64,000 nt of DNA from an uncultured Shewanella sp. (GTDB lineage Bacteria > Pseudomonadota > Gammaproteobacteria > Enterobacterales > Shewanellaceae), in the NCBI GenBank assembly GCA_947503555.1, contig CANNEE010000019.1:26558-90557 (forward strand). Reading direction: 5' to 3'. Positions 1 through 8,381 of this stretch are shown here, piece after piece. Position numbers and translations under genes: made by a program. Each line of letters opens with the position of its first letter. Within the stretch, counting starts at the first letter, position 1. The notes under the pieces were generated by a model, which ran no database searches, was not told where the DNA came from, and saw only the letters and a program-made list of their open reading frames with translations.

Positions 1-220
1 CAAATAAGCCTATAACACCCATCAGCCACTGCTTAGATGTAAGTTGTGGTTTGAACAATACAGGCTGCCCAAGTAATAAACGCCTAAAGACAACGATAAA
101 AGCCGAAATAGTAAAACAGATACAAAGTAGTAGAAATGGCGGAACTGCCTGAGTTAGCGCCCCTAGCAACGCTAACATACCCCAAAATAGAATTGCCAAT
201 AGTCCAAGCCAAGTTGCCAT
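1..220 (-). CDS. DMT-superfamily (EamA-type) permease, N-terminal part
   Basis: The reading frame starts with ATG at 220 and stays open to the left edge, so only about 73 N-terminal residues are visible. They begin MATWLGLLAILFWGMLALLG and contain two hydrophobic stretches (about residues 5-22 and 27-46) separated by a short polar turn, the pattern of the first helices of drug/metabolite transporters such as YddG or RhaT-like exporters. Family members are 10-helix inner-membrane proteins exporting amino acids or small metabolites; the substrate cannot be told here. A second DMT permease lies at 1252, with an AraC regulator between them. Confidence 0.6.
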   Translation of the reverse strand, partial: MATWLGLLAILFWGMLALLGALTQAVPPFLLLCICFTISAFIVVFRRLLLGQPVLFKPQLTSKQWLMGVIGLF

Positions 221-342
221 AGTTCATGCTCAAAAAGCGAAAACACAAGGCAGATCCTAACTCGCAACTTACGCCCTAACTTTGCTCAAAAGACACTTTT
301 TACCGCTTAAAAGGCAGACTTAATCTAACAACATAAACTCAA

Positions 343-1053
343 TTACTTTAAGAATTGGCGGGGCGGCTGCCCAAAGTACTGACTAAAACGGCGACTAAAA
401 GCGGAGACATTTTGATAACCTACTCGCTCGCCCACTATCGCTATCGGCAAATCCGTATGGCATAACAGCGCCTTCGCTTTTTGCATTCTTAGCGAGGTCA
501 AATATTGCCCCGTCGTCATACCTAAACTTTGCTTAAATAGCGTCTTATATTGAGTCAAGCTGACACAAGCTAATCCCGCTAAGGTATGTAACCTATGCTC
601 TTGAGCTAGGTTTTGCTGTAAGTAGGCAATCACTTTAGCGATGCGCGCATCTTGTTTTCCCTGACAGCTTTGCTTCATTAATAGCTGATAGAAGAGTTCA
701 AACATGGTTTCCTCGACCAGAGTGTCTTGCTCTGACTCGAGTTGCTGCTCGGTAAATTGAATAAAAGCAAGAAGAGGTTTGGAGATAACAAACTTTGCCA
801 AAGGGCTCGCCGCCAAGTTCTCAGGTAGGTCGGCCATGTCCGCCACCATAAAACGCGCGCTTTCATTAGATTTAAAACTATGTAGCACCATCGCAGGAAT
901 AATCACACAATCTCCTACGCTCACTAAGCCTTGGAAATGACCCACCTGTACCTCTAGGCTTCCCTGCAAAGGTAATACTAGCTGATGAAACTCATGATAA
1001 TGGCTGCGAAGCTGTCGCGTATAGGAGCGAATAGATAACTGATTTAACGCCAA
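343..1053 (-). CDS. AraC-family transcriptional regulator
   Basis: A 236-residue protein with an N-terminal cupin-like ligand-binding half (about residues 15-75, including HYHEFHQLVLPLQG and GDCVIIPAMVLHSF) and a C-terminal double helix-turn-helix (about 135-235; the second HTH is followed by GYQNVSAFSRRFSQYFGQPPRQF, a typical AraC signature). The length is slightly short for the family. It is transcribed away from the DMT permease at 1252, with about 200 bp between the starts, so it probably regulates that transporter. The effector is unknown. Family assignment is firm; target gene is inference. Confidence 0.9.
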   Translation of the reverse strand: MALNQLSIRSYTRQLRSHYHEFHQLVLPLQGSLEVQVGHFQGLVSVGDCVIIPAMVLHSFKSNESARFMVADMADLPENLAASPLAKFVISKPLLAFIQFTEQQLESEQDTLVEETMFELFYQLLMKQSCQGKQDARIAKVIAYLQQNLAQEHRLHTLAGLACVSLTQYKTLFKQSLGMTTGQYLTSLRMQKAKALLCHTDLPIAIVGERVGYQNVSAFSRRFSQYFGQPPRQFLK

Positions 1054-1251
1054 TGTGCCATCCTCTGTAACCTGCTCTGCTTCTTACTCTCAAACCATTG
1101 CTTGCATGACCACAAAGGCTCAATAAAGTAGAGTAATTCTGCAACAAAATTTAACCAATTTATCGTGCTATTTGCAGCTAAATTCTCTAGTATACGCCCA
1201 CTTTATCACGTCCCACACTCGCACCCTGAATGATAGTTAAGGAGTCACACA

Positions 1252-2157
1252 TTGAAAGGCCGTCTCGCTGAAATTGCACTTTTGTTTGCCATGGTTTTAT
1301 GGGCAAGCAGTTTTATTGCGCTAAAGGTGGCCTTTCAAAGCTATGATCCTTGGACTGTGATAGCCGGACGCATGATAGTTGCTAGTATCTGCTTTTTAGC
1401 CTTTTGGAAAAAGCTGTTTAACTTCCATTATCGCGCAGGTGATTGGAAAATCATTCTGCTATTGGTGTCGGCAGAACCCTGCCTCTACTTTATTTTCGAG
1501 GCCATGGCGCTGCAATACACAACGGCTGGCCAAGCTGGCATGATCACCTCATTGGCACCGCTACTGACGGCAGTTATCGCTTTCTTTGTACTTGGAGAGC
1601 GGATTAATAAAATTGCCGCCTTTGGTCTGTGTATCGCTATCGTCGGCGTGTTACTACTAGGCTCAGAAGGCCATAGTACAGAGTCAGCACCGAATCCCAT
1701 GTTAGGCAACACTCTCGAGTTCTTTGCCATGCTGTGTGCCGCCGTGTTTAGTATCTGCCTAAAAATTCTTAGTGAACGCTACTCGGCGCTGTCATTAACC
1801 GCATTGATGTCAGCCGCTGGCATGGTGTTTTTCACACCGATTGCATTAATCAAAGGTGGCCCGTGGGAGCTACATATACAAGCCCTTGGTGCCATACTCT
1901 TTCTCGGCTCCTGCGTCACCATAGGCGCTTACCTGCTTTATAACTATGCCATCGCCCATATGCCTGTGACTCGAGCGGCTGGTTACATCAATCTGATCCC
2001 CGTCTTTACGCTGATCATGGCCTACTTAGTACTAGATGAGCGCCTTAGCTATCTGCAATTTGCTGCCTGCGCCATCGTCATGTTTGGTGTGGGACTCAGC
2101 CAGATAAGAACGAAGAAAGATAAACTTAACCAGCAACAAGCTGAACCGTCGAACTAA
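1252..2157 (+). CDS. EamA/DMT family transporter
   Basis: A 301-residue inner-membrane protein with two EamA repeats (about residues 8-140 and 155-287), ten predicted hydrophobic helices, and the family pattern MVLWASSFIALKVAF near the N-terminus and LDERLSYLQF near the end. DMT carriers usually export amino acids, nucleosides or drugs; the substrate is not evident. The start is TTG at 1252: it lies seven bases after a strong ribosome-binding site (TAAGGAG), and no better ATG is in frame near it. The AraC gene at 343-1053 is divergent and is the likely regulator. Confidence 0.88.
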   Translation: MKGRLAEIALLFAMVLWASSFIALKVAFQSYDPWTVIAGRMIVASICFLAFWKKLFNFHYRAGDWKIILLLVSAEPCLYFIFEAMALQYTTAGQAGMITSLAPLLTAVIAFFVLGERINKIAAFGLCIAIVGVLLLGSEGHSTESAPNPMLGNTLEFFAMLCAAVFSICLKILSERYSALSLTALMSAAGMVFFTPIALIKGGPWELHIQALGAILFLGSCVTIGAYLLYNYAIAHMPVTRAAGYINLIPVFTLIMAYLVLDERLSYLQFAACAIVMFGVGLSQIRTKKDKLNQQQAEPSN

Positions 2158-2483
2158 GGCGAATTTAAACCAAGCTCCACGAGTTTGAAACGTCACAAGG
2201 CGCTCCCACGCAATATCTGTACTCAGCCCTGGGTGACAGGTGCTCTGCTAGCTATCTACAGCGCTAGTCGAGTATATTGTCCAAGTACACTGATACGTGA
2301 CGACTTTTCTTGCCCTTGCTCACATCAAGCGGCCTAACATCGGCTGATACCGCTCCCAAGAGGTTAAATGTAATAGATTGATTTAACTGCAATATAAATT
2401 TTTCTTTAAAATACTTTCGTCTTTTTTCGCTGACCTTCGTCTTACTGGTGTAAGTGTTCTAACCTATACTCGGAGACAATCGA
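2158..2483. other. intergenic region
   Basis: No convincing gene. The last 100 bases are AT-rich and presumably contain the promoter of the GST-like gene, which has GGAGA nine bases before its ATG. I see no terminator with a T-run after the transporter gene. Confidence 0.5.
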
Positions 2484-3179
2484 ATGCTAAAAATTGTTAG
2501 CTTTACTATCTGCCCATTTGTACAACGTGTTACCGCGGCGCTAGAAGCCAAAAAAATTCCCTATGAGATTGAGTACATTAGCCTAAGTGATAAACCAGAA
2601 TGGTTTCTTGAACTGTCGCCAAATGGTCAAGTGCCCCTGATGTTGACAGAAAATGGTACGGCGCTGTTTGAGTCCGATGCAATTATTGAATACATAGAAG
2701 ATGAATACGGCCCATTGGAGCAAAATGTATCTAATGAGCAGCGAGCATTGGATAGGGCCTGGAGCTACTTGGCTTCAAAGCATTACCTAGTGCAATGTGG
2801 CACCATGAGCAGCAAAGATGCCAGCACCTTTACTGAGCGAGAAGCAAAACTCAAAGCGGCATTTGCTAAGGTAGAGAAACAACTCTCAGATCACTCAAGA
2901 TTCTTCAAATCCGATACCCTAAGCAATGTGGATATCGCGTGGTTACCTTTATTGCACCGCGCTGCGATTATAAAACAGCATGTGGGCTATGATCTCTTAT
3001 GTGAATTCCCCAAAATGCAGCAGTGGCAACAAGCCCTGCTCGATACAGGATTAACGGATAAGTCTGTTGCCGATAATTTTATAGAGAAATTTAGCGATTA
3101 TTATCTAACTAACACTTACCTTGAAGCAGGTAAGGATATTCAAAACGCCAGTTGTGACACCAGTAGTTGCTGTGGCTAA
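2484..3179 (+). CDS. glutathione S-transferase family protein (omega-like) with Cys-rich tail
   Basis: A 231-residue cytoplasmic protein. Residues 1-75 form a thioredoxin-fold GST N-terminal domain: VSFTICPFVQRV has the single-Cys CPFxQR active site typical of omega-type and dehydroascorbate-reductase-like GSTs, and NGQVPLM plus FESDAIIEYI give the glutathione-binding cis-Pro and Glu-Ser-Asp motifs. Residues about 90-205 are the all-helical C-terminal domain. The tail is unusual: it ends CDTSSCCG, with three cysteines in the last eight residues, which ordinary GSTs lack. The next gene, a SigZ-type sigma factor, also ends in clustered cysteines (CSGC). A shared thiol or metal-stress role is inference. 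Confidence 0.85.
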   Translation: MLKIVSFTICPFVQRVTAALEAKKIPYEIEYISLSDKPEWFLELSPNGQVPLMLTENGTALFESDAIIEYIEDEYGPLEQNVSNEQRALDRAWSYLASKHYLVQCGTMSSKDASTFTEREAKLKAAFAKVEKQLSDHSRFFKSDTLSNVDIAWLPLLHRAAIIKQHVGYDLLCEFPKMQQWQQALLDTGLTDKSVADNFIEKFSDYYLTNTYLEAGKDIQNASCDTSSCCG

Positions 3180-3186
3180 ACTTAGC

Positions 3187-3219
3187 AATGAGAAATGCGC
3201 GACAAACGCATTTCTCATT
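3187..3219 (+). terminator. 13-bp perfect hairpin after the GST-like gene
   Basis: AATGAGAAATGCG (3187-3199) pairs perfectly with CGCATTTCTCATT (3207-3219) around a 7-base loop. There is no T-run after it (ATCTAATC follows), so it may be a weak terminator, an mRNA-end stabiliser, or an attenuator before the sigma-factor gene. Confidence 0.5.
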
Positions 3220-3277
3220 ATCTAATCGATAATCAGAAAACGCTTTGGCAAAGATGAGTTTGATAAAGGTAATTTTA

Positions 3278-3319
3278 ATGAAAAAGATTTTGATGGCAGG
3301 ATTAAATCGTGGATATTGA
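3278..3319 (+). CDS. possible 13-residue leader peptide overlapping the sigma-factor start
   Basis: ATG at 3278 follows AAAGGT by seven bases and opens a short frame (MKKILMAGLNRGY) that ends at TGA 3317-3319. It overlaps the GTG start of the sigma-factor gene at 3309 by 11 bases in another frame, the geometry of translational coupling. It could equally be a chance frame; only ribosome profiling or mutation would tell. Confidence 0.25.
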   Translation: MKKILMAGLNRGY

Positions 3320-3851
3320 GAACATCTGGCGCAAATATGAAAGCAGCCTGAGGGGATTTTTACTGAAAAACATCTCAAATCCCGATGATGTGGACGATCT
3401 GCTGCAAGAAGTGTTGATCAAAACCTACCACAAGCTTCCTACACTCAGAGATAGTAACAAGGTCAAATCTTGGCTATTTCAAGTGACCAACAACACCATT
3501 ATCGATTTCTATCGAAGCTCAAAGCCCAAGCTCTCACCAACAGAACCAGAGCTTTGGCACAAGGAGCCTGAACAGCAAGTATTACAACAGCTTTCCCAGT
3601 GCATTCTGCCTTTTATTAGCGCTCTGCCCAAAGCTGATGCCGACTTACTCACCGCCATAGAGATAGAAGGCTTATCCCAAAAAGAGTTCGCTAAAAAGGC
3701 TGGAATCAATTACTCCACTCTAAAATCCAGAGTTCAGAAAAGCAGAAAAGCGCTATTTGGCTTATTTAATCAATGCTGCACCTTTTCCATCGATAGCCAA
3801 GGCCGAGTCACAGATTATCAAGCCAAGAACAAGACTTGCTCAGGTTGTTAA
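3309..3851 (+). CDS. sigZ: ECF RNA polymerase sigma factor, SigZ-like
   Basis: A 180-residue ECF sigma factor. Sigma region 2 is at about residues 8-75 (NPDDVDDLLQEVLIKTYHKLPTLRDSNKVKSW has the DDLxQEVxxK core and the KxxxWLF segment), and region 4 with a helix-turn-helix is at about 100-155 (ALPKADADLLTAIEIEGLSQ, then KEFAKKAGINYSTLKSRVQKSR). After region 4 it has an extension with CC at about residue 155 and a terminal CSGC, a feature of SigZ-type factors. Translation appears to start at GTG 3309, since MDIENIWRKYE aligns with the usual N-terminus. It follows the GST-like gene on the same strand. No anti-sigma gene is adjacent; the Cys tail might sense redox state or metal directly, which is inference. 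Confidence 0.85.
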   Translation: MDIENIWRKYESSLRGFLLKNISNPDDVDDLLQEVLIKTYHKLPTLRDSNKVKSWLFQVTNNTIIDFYRSSKPKLSPTEPELWHKEPEQQVLQQLSQCILPFISALPKADADLLTAIEIEGLSQKEFAKKAGINYSTLKSRVQKSRKALFGLFNQCCTFSIDSQGRVTDYQAKNKTCSGC

Positions 3852-3873
3852 CCATCAACTCTATGAAGATAGA

Positions 3874-4113
3874 TTACATTAACCTATCGCCAAACTGGCG
3901 GGTGCGGCTATATGAACACACAAATGTCGTGATCACATTGATATGAATGAACGACGTTTGTGCAGTTACTACTGCGAGACGCCGTAAACACTTCCATGTG
4001 GGCTCTACCAAAACATCCTTGTTTTGAAAGCTCGCCGCCGCTTCTGCACTAACAGTATCTATCTCTTCTAATAAACGCCATTTATGAGAGCAAAATACTA
4101 GGCTGTAACTCAT
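3874..4113 (-). CDS. small hypothetical protein
   Basis: A 79-residue frame starting MSYSLVFCSHKWRLLEEIDT. It has a good ribosome-binding site (GAGG five bases before the ATG), which is the main reason to keep it. The first 55 residues have ordinary globular composition; the end is richer in Ser/Thr/Arg and less protein-like, so it may be a truncated gene. I recognise no family. It is convergent with the sigma-factor gene. Confidence 0.35.
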   Translation of the reverse strand: MSYSLVFCSHKWRLLEEIDTVSAEAAASFQNKDVLVEPTWKCLRRLAVVTAQTSFIHINVITTFVCSYSRTRQFGDRLM

Positions 4114-4484
4114 TTATACCTCAAAACGAGTTACATTCTATAAGCCTCCTTGGTAATAAGCTGTCAGTTGGCTCAACTTTACTAATGCATTAATGTCACT
4201 AATTCGCAGCTTTGAATGTGTCGTACTTTTCCCTGGGATTCAGGGCAACGACAAATTCTCTAGTAACCACGATGCCCCATTGAAGTTCCCGAATAGCCCT
4301 GAAGATATTCATATATAGCTGACAGACCTTTATCGCATGTCTAACTCGAAAACGGTTCCACCATTTGTGCAATTTTCACTCTGGTGTTAGATTCGTAAAA
4401 CCTAAATAACAAATCCGCTGATGATATTTACATCACTCAGTGGTAATAACAGCCTGTGAACGGGCGTAATAGGGAAAAGGAATC
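4114..4484. other. intergenic region
   Basis: About 370 bases with no reading frame I can support. Stop codons occur in all frames and no strong hairpin or tRNA-like fold is visible. It must contain the promoter of the esterase-like gene, whose start is preceded by AAAAGGA. Confidence 0.5.
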
Positions 4485-5663
4485 ATGGTTAAACAGACCT
4501 TAGGCCAGCTAAGAACACTCGCTGCGATGTTCATTACAGGGCTGATTTTGATATCGCCACTAAAAGCAAAAGAATTTACCCACCTCAGTAAAATAGAAAA
4601 GCTCATTGTTGAGTCAAAACACCTATCTACAGCCGCCACTTTTAATATCACCTTGCCACCTAGCTATGGCAAAAAGCCTGATAAGCGTTATGTAGTACTC
4701 GTAGACTTTCATCCTCGTAGCCAAGGTTATCTTAGCGGCATGCACGACTGGATGAGCCATAACGGTGATTGGCCTTGGCTTGAAACCATCATAGTCACTC
4801 CCAATGGTGAGAGTAGCGAGCTAGGCCAGCTCAAGAGCACCATAAGCAATGATAAGGTCGCCACAGATTTACTCGACTTTATTGAGCATGATCTTGTGGC
4901 CAAGGTTGATAAAACCTATCGCACCAATGGTTTTAAAATTCTAAATGGGTTTACTGGCAACGCTAGCTTAGCACTCTATGTGTTGCTACATAGGCCCGAA
5001 ACATTTAACGCCTATTTTGCCGCAAGTCCGATTCTAGCTAACGACTATGGCAAGCTAAGCTCTCAGTTAATTGAACAGTTAAAAGGCTTTCCTAACATCC
5101 AACGATTTCTCTTCCTATCCACAGGAGATAGCAATTTCGAGCAAAGACAGATTGCCCCCTTTAATCAATTTGTGGACAAACTCGAGGCCAATACGCCTAA
5201 GCAACTCGAGGTGAATATTAAGCGCTTTAATGGCTCCTATTATATGAGCCAGCCAGTGCTTGCCACGACCTATGCCATCGAAGGAGTATTTAACGATATT
5301 CACCAAACGCTAAAACCTGACTCAGCCATATCCCGTAAAGGTGTCAAAGCGATTTTAGATCACTATCAACACCTCAGTGACAACAAGTATGGCTTTGAAG
5401 TCACCGCCGAATACTCCTTAATGGCGCTCGCTAAGTCGCTACAACAAACATCGCTTCCCGAGGCAATTAAAGTGTTAGAAGCGACCATTAAGGCATACCC
5501 AAAATCCGCGGGCGCTCATCATGATTTAGCCAACTTATATGCCGAAAACAAGCAGATTAAAAAGGCTATCGAGTATGAGCAACTAGCGCTAGATAAAACC
5601 AACCACCCTTTCTTTATCAACAAATACACGAAAGCGCTAGAAGCTCTTAAAGCTAAGCTATAG
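4485..5663 (+). CDS. secreted esterase-like alpha/beta hydrolase with C-terminal TPR
   Basis: A 392-residue protein with a signal peptide (about 1-28, ending SPLKA-KE). Residues about 50-275 resemble the putative esterase/enterochelin-esterase fold (esterase D family): strand VVLVDFHPRS, IIVTPNG, and the nucleophile-elbow region ILNGFTGNASLALY. In active members the elbow is G-x-S-x-G; here it reads G-F-T-G-N, so the catalytic serine is replaced by threonine. A candidate acid is in LFLSTGDSN. Residues about 310-385 contain a tetratricopeptide-like pair (ALAKSLQQTSLPEAIKVLEA, then AGAHHDLANLYAENKQIKKA). The protein is probably periplasmic, and may be a binding protein rather than an enzyme. 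The start follows AAAAGGA. Confidence 0.75.
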   Translation: MVKQTLGQLRTLAAMFITGLILISPLKAKEFTHLSKIEKLIVESKHLSTAATFNITLPPSYGKKPDKRYVVLVDFHPRSQGYLSGMHDWMSHNGDWPWLETIIVTPNGESSELGQLKSTISNDKVATDLLDFIEHDLVAKVDKTYRTNGFKILNGFTGNASLALYVLLHRPETFNAYFAASPILANDYGKLSSQLIEQLKGFPNIQRFLFLSTGDSNFEQRQIAPFNQFVDKLEANTPKQLEVNIKRFNGSYYMSQPVLATTYAIEGVFNDIHQTLKPDSAISRKGVKAILDHYQHLSDNKYGFEVTAEYSLMALAKSLQQTSLPEAIKVLEATIKAYPKSAGAHHDLANLYAENKQIKKAIEYEQLALDKTNHPFFINKYTKALEALKAKL

Positions 5664-5680
5664 CTATGCCGAATACATTA

Positions 5681-5706
5681 AAGGGCTCCTATGAGCCCTT
5701 TTGTTA
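5681..5706. terminator. bidirectional terminator between convergent genes
   Basis: AAGGGCTC (5681-5688) pairs with GAGCCCTT (5693-5700) around CTAT and runs into T's on the + strand; the opposite strand also ends in TTTAAT. It separates the esterase-like gene from the convergent glutamate-synthase-like gene. Confidence 0.85.
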
Positions 5707-5709
5707 TGC

Positions 5710-7236
5710 TCACTGATACCGCTTATCCACTTCTGGCAGTGGAAACGCTTCACTCATAGCCTGAGGAATACCTTGGGCATCGATAATATTGGCGTGCTTA
5801 CGACTCAGCTCTCTAGGCTCCTTAACACCACAAGAGTGGGCGATAGTGCCGACCTCATGGGCGATATTCTTCGCAAAGTTTGCCACACGGTTGGCTTTGT
5901 TAGCGGGATCTAGCCCCTTTTGCAACTCAGGGTTATGGGTAGTGATACCTGTTGGGCAGGAGTTCTTATTACATTGCAGCGCCTGAATACAACCAAGGGA
6001 GAACATAAAGCCTCGTGCTGTGGTGACAAAATCCGCCCCCATACACAGCGCCCATGCCACATCACTTGGGTTAATCAATTTACCCGAGGTAATCACTTTA
6101 ATGCGAGATTTAAGGTTGTATTGCACTAGCTTATCAACCACCAGCGGCAAACTGCGCTTTAGGGGTAACCCCATAAAATCCATCAAACTTTGGGGCGCGG
6201 CGCCAGTACCGCCATCTGCACTATCTATGGTGATAAAGTCAGGTGCACTGGCCACGCCTCGGCGATGAATGGCACTACAGAGATCATCAATCCAAGCATC
6301 ACTGCCTATTACAGCCTTAAAACCACAAGGTTTACCCGTCACACTGCGCACTCGCTCTATCATGTCGAGCAGATCGTCGATACTGCGGATCTCTTTATGA
6401 CCATTAGGACTAATGGAGTCTTCCCCTTCCGGAATACCACGAATTTCGGCGATCTCCTTAGTGACCTTATCTCCGGGAAGAATGCCACCTTTACCCGGCT
6501 TAGCACCTTGACTCATCTTTATCTCAAACATGCGCACTTGCTCATGGCTAGCAATTTTGGCCAGCTTCTTATCCGAGAGCTCTCCATGCTTATCCCTGAC
6601 ACCATATTTTGCCGTGCCTATCTGAAACACAATGTCGCAGCCACTTTCTAAATGATATGGCGATAAGCCACCTTCTCCGGTATTCATCCACACACCCGCC
6701 TGTTTGGCACCATGGGACAAAGCCTTTACCGCAGGTACAGAAAGCGCGCCATAGCTCATGCCAGAGATATTCACTAAGGCATTGGTTTTAAAGGGCTGAC
6801 GACAATGCCCCTTACCCACAGTAATGGAGCGTACCGGAATCGCATCTTCGGTTAACGTAGGGAAAAGACAAGAGAGAAACACCACATCCCCAGGCGTATT
6901 CAGGGGCCGAGTCGAACCAAAGGCTATGGTGGAGTCGACATTTTTCGCCGCGCGGTAGACCCAAGAGCGTTGAGCACGATTGAAAGGCAACTCTTCTCTG
7001 TCTAAGGCAAAAAAATACTGACGAAAGAACTCGCCAATATGTTCAAAGAAATAACGAAAACGACCAATAATCGGATAGTTACGCCGTATCGCTTGGGAAG
7101 TTTGGGTCACATCGAGAATATACAGGTAAATAAGCACCAGTACCCCGATACCCAATAAAAAGATAAAGAGTAAGGTACTTATCTCCAACACCTTAAGTGT
7201 GAATTCTTTTAGTGCGTCCATACTTTCAGGTTTCAT
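5710..7236 (-). CDS. FMN-binding glutamate synthase family protein
   Basis: A 508-residue protein. After two hydrophobic segments at about residues 12-38 (a membrane anchor, LFIFLLGIGVLVLIYLYIL) comes a full glutamate-synthase FMN barrel: INISGMSYGALSVPAVKAL, GEGGLSPYH, KPGKGGILPGDKV, DSADGGTGAAP, and the iron-sulfur cluster cysteines in GCIQALQCNKNSCPTGI. Family members are uncharacterised relatives of the GltB synthase domain without the amidotransferase half, so free glutamine use is not established. I place the start at ATG 7236, which has GGAGG seven bases upstream, rather than an ATG 69 bases earlier. It is convergent with the esterase-like gene. Confidence 0.9.
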   Translation of the reverse strand: MKPESMDALKEFTLKVLEISTLLFIFLLGIGVLVLIYLYILDVTQTSQAIRRNYPIIGRFRYFFEHIGEFFRQYFFALDREELPFNRAQRSWVYRAAKNVDSTIAFGSTRPLNTPGDVVFLSCLFPTLTEDAIPVRSITVGKGHCRQPFKTNALVNISGMSYGALSVPAVKALSHGAKQAGVWMNTGEGGLSPYHLESGCDIVFQIGTAKYGVRDKHGELSDKKLAKIASHEQVRMFEIKMSQGAKPGKGGILPGDKVTKEIAEIRGIPEGEDSISPNGHKEIRSIDDLLDMIERVRSVTGKPCGFKAVIGSDAWIDDLCSAIHRRGVASAPDFITIDSADGGTGAAPQSLMDFMGLPLKRSLPLVVDKLVQYNLKSRIKVITSGKLINPSDVAWALCMGADFVTTARGFMFSLGCIQALQCNKNSCPTGITTHNPELQKGLDPANKANRVANFAKNIAHEVGTIAHSCGVKEPRELSRKHANIIDAQGIPQAMSEAFPLPEVDKRYQ

Positions 7237-7386
7237 AGCGCCTCCAAATAAACGACAGCAAGAAGAGTTACCTGTGATGTTTTGGCCTTCAAAGTATGGC
7301 GTCATCTCTCAGGTATTGCCTAAAAGCAGACCCGACTTAGTCACGTTTTATTTTCGTGCTATGTTGAATAAATTTACCCTTTGCAG

Positions 7387-8298
7387 CTAACCCCCTTGTT
7401 CAAATTGATAAAATACTTCTGTCAGCTCACTCGAATAATCCCAAAGCGCTTGCGCCATAGGTTCAGATAAGGCTTTATCGTCAGGAGTGGCTTTAACCGG
7501 CTTGCCACAAATACTGAACCTTGGGCCATAGTATTCACCGCCTAATGCGCTAGGATCGCAACAGGCTCTAAGCTGAGGAAGCACTCCCTTCTCTACTGGT
7601 GAGGCCAGCCATTTCGACAACTTACCGCCAACACCTATACTTTGTTGGCGCTCGGTTCCCGTCAGCCCAGGATGAGCCGCCAAAGACAGCGCATCTATCT
7701 TGTGCTGCTCAAAGTACCTTTGTAACTGAAAACTAAAGAGAAGATTGGCGAGTTTGCTGTCACCATAGGATTTTATTCTATGGTAAGGCCGCCTGCGCCA
7801 ATGAATATCATCCAGCATAATCTCACCAAACTTATGGCCACCGCTGCTGACCGTAACAACGCGCGACTGAGGCGTGTTGATAATCAGCGGCAGCAATAAC
7901 CCTGTTAGACTGAAATGCCCCAAATGATTCGTAGCAAAGTGCATCTCATAGCCATCACTAGTCCGTTGTAGCTCAGATAGATTAACCACACCCGCATTAT
8001 TGAGCAGAATATTTAAATGACTATAGCGAGCGTTAAACAGGGTCACAAAATGTTGAATCGACTCCATAGATGTCAAATCTAGGCTTATCACTTCGATGTT
8101 ATAGCTAACTCTTTTGTCCTTGATACTCGCAATGGCTTGCCTACCTTTATGCTCATCACGACAGGCCATCACCACACGGCACCCAGCTTTGGCCAAAGCC
8201 ACACAGCTTTGAAATCCTAAGCCGACATTGCCCCCTGTGACTATGGCTATCTTATTTGTTAAATCGGGAATATTGGACATGCCCCAACACTGACTCAT
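7387..8298 (-). CDS. short-chain dehydrogenase/reductase (WWOX/retinol-dehydrogenase-like SDR)
   Basis: A 303-residue NAD(P)-dependent oxidoreductase. The Rossmann motif TGGNVGLG, NADP-pointing CRDEHKG, the NNAG motif, and the catalytic YGDSK (Tyr-x-x-x-Lys) with a preceding serine (VTVSSGG) are all present, so it should be active. Sequence type resembles retinol dehydrogenase/WWOX-like SDRs, which reduce or oxidise lipophilic carbonyls; the substrate is unknown. The start at ATG 8298 follows GGAGG by five bases. The gene is divergent from a MerR regulator, with a MerR-type promoter between the two, so it is very likely the regulator's target. Confidence 0.9.
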   Translation of the reverse strand: MSQCWGMSNIPDLTNKIAIVTGGNVGLGFQSCVALAKAGCRVVMACRDEHKGRQAIASIKDKRVSYNIEVISLDLTSMESIQHFVTLFNARYSHLNILLNNAGVVNLSELQRTSDGYEMHFATNHLGHFSLTGLLLPLIINTPQSRVVTVSSGGHKFGEIMLDDIHWRRRPYHRIKSYGDSKLANLLFSFQLQRYFEQHKIDALSLAAHPGLTGTERQQSIGVGGKLSKWLASPVEKGVLPQLRACCDPSALGGEYYGPRFSICGKPVKATPDDKALSEPMAQALWDYSSELTEVFYQFEQGG

Positions 8299-8338
8299 TC
8301 TTGCCTCCAAAACTAATGCTCGTTGTCTTTGGTCGAAG

Positions 8339-8370
8339 AATATAAACTGTGTGGTATACCACTCAGTCAA
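8339..8370 (-). promoter_or_regulatory. MerR-type promoter and operator of the SDR gene
   Basis: Reading the minus strand, TTGACT (+ strand 8365-8370) is the -35 and TATATT (8339-8344) the -10, separated by 20 bp instead of the normal 17. Centred in that over-long spacer is the perfect 12-bp palindrome GTGGTATACCAC (8351-8362). An over-long spacer with a central palindrome is the hallmark of promoters activated by MerR-family proteins through DNA untwisting. The adjacent divergent MerR gene is the obvious regulator. Confidence 0.8.
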
Positions 8371-8381
8371 GGGTCATTGTT

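Noticed and set aside
5789-6651. Several overlapping + strand frames opposite the glutamate-synthase-like gene
   Set aside because: They are antisense to a conserved coding sequence and have no ribosome sites or recognisable products.
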